Assembly (NCBI RefSeq): GCF_009867135.1
Contig: NZ_CP047226.1
Location: forward strand, 930,001 to 994,000
Origin: Moraxella osloensis
Lineage (GTDB): Bacteria; Pseudomonadota; Gammaproteobacteria; Pseudomonadales; Moraxellaceae
Direction of reading: 5' to 3'
DNA: 64,000 bases
Shown: piece after piece, positions 63,859-64,000 of the stretch
Numbering within the stretch: the stretch's first letter is position 1
Layout of the letters: each line of letters starts with the position of its first letter
Position numbers and translations under genes: made by a program
The notes under the pieces: model-generated
What the model was told of the DNA's origin: nothing
The model's database searches: none
What the model saw: the letters and a program-made list of their open reading frames with translations, nothing else

Positions 63859-64000
63859 AGTTTTTAAATACACCAAACCAATTGCCACGACCTAAAAAAT
63901 GCAGCTTTATTAATTTTTTGCAATACATTCTGGTCAAAACAAAAATGCCTTGATCATCATCTACGATAGTATTGGCGAGCAATTTTTTTTGTGTTTGAAC
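63830..64000 (-). CDS. Convergent partial gene at right edge, product unknown
   Basis: On the minus strand an open frame enters from the right edge and ends with TAA at 63830-63832. The last 56 residues are visible; they contain DDDQGIFVLTRMYCKKLIKL and GRGNWFGVFKNFS. The frame is open across the whole stretch despite strong AT-richness, and the composition is protein-like. I cannot assign it. Its position suggests it belongs to the same LOS/capsule region. It overlaps the 3' end of the preceding gene. Confidence 0.45.
   Translation of the reverse strand, partial: VQTQKKLLANTIVDDDQGIFVLTRMYCKKLIKLHFLGRGNWFGVFKNFSNHSGTDA

Noticed and set aside
1-64000. CRISPR arrays, integrases, prophage or toxin-antitoxin modules
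   Set aside because: No spaced repeat array or recognisable gene of these classes was seen; the only mobile element is the IS in the trp genes.

Overview
The window reads as a chromosomal segment of a gammaproteobacterium of the family Moraxellaceae. The best guess is a Moraxella (osloensis-like) or a close relative of Psychrobacter or Acinetobacter. This placement is inferred from the tmRNA tag ANDETYALAA, an IS4-family element whose ends and transposase resemble ISAba1, an Acinetobacter-like PhaB, and the order glnE-ilvE followed by glycosyltransferase genes, the position of the lipooligosaccharide outer-core locus in Acinetobacter. Gene density is high, AT content is moderate, and most operons end in clear rho-independent hairpins.

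Layout. 1-4.3 kb: lactate and alcohol metabolism, with the start of lldP (leaving the left edge) behind a promoter flanked by two FadR/LldR-type operators, an iron-containing alcohol dehydrogenase, and quinone-linked D-lactate dehydrogenase dld. 4.5-7.1 kb: the methyl cycle, with metF and ahcY; ahcY has a convincing SAH riboswitch in its leader. 7.4-10.7 kb: an orphan outer-membrane beta-barrel, an Lrp-type regulator and divergent leuA. 10.8-13.9 kb: ycgL, a small membrane protein and a MoxR AAA+/VWA pair. 14-25.3 kb: envelope and secretion functions (RlpA-like protein, rodA, an M15 peptidase lipoprotein, an active/inactive M16 peptidase pair, ftsY), plus ogt and a large Lon-like protease. 25.6-34.9 kb: glpK with an unusual insertion, an EEP nuclease/phosphatase, a TetR regulator, a 48-residue entericidin-like lipoprotein, trmL, the sulfur relay genes tusD-tusC-tusE (no tusB), a glycosyltransferase/PAP2 pair and truC. 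35-38 kb: a PuuP-like permease, an Smr-domain protein and an AT-rich orphan membrane protein.

38.1-42 kb: tryptophan genes trpG-trpD-trpC on the minus strand, split by a 1191-bp IS4-family element that landed exactly at the trpG stop codon with a perfect 9-bp target duplication. Its transposase is frameshifted at a run of nine A. 42.2-45.6 kb: glnA with NtrC-like sites and a sigma-54-like promoter, a DUF4124 protein and a phosphopantetheinyl transferase. 45.8-51.8 kb: cspA, an RhlB-like helicase, a small RlpA-like protein, ssrA (tmRNA), an unrecognised gene with a possible PD-(D/E)xK signature, yebC and a UbiB-type kinase. 52-55.4 kb: ilvA, rpiA and phaB. 56-64 kb: glnE (partner of glnA), ilvE, and an LPS/LOS glycosyltransferase run to the right edge, where a convergent partial gene overlaps the last one.

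Nothing here is a clear new defence or secretion system. The most informative items are the SAH riboswitch with a compensated pseudoknot stem, the precise IS insertion in the trp operon, the glnA control region, the possible core-oligosaccharide locus, and several orphan proteins.
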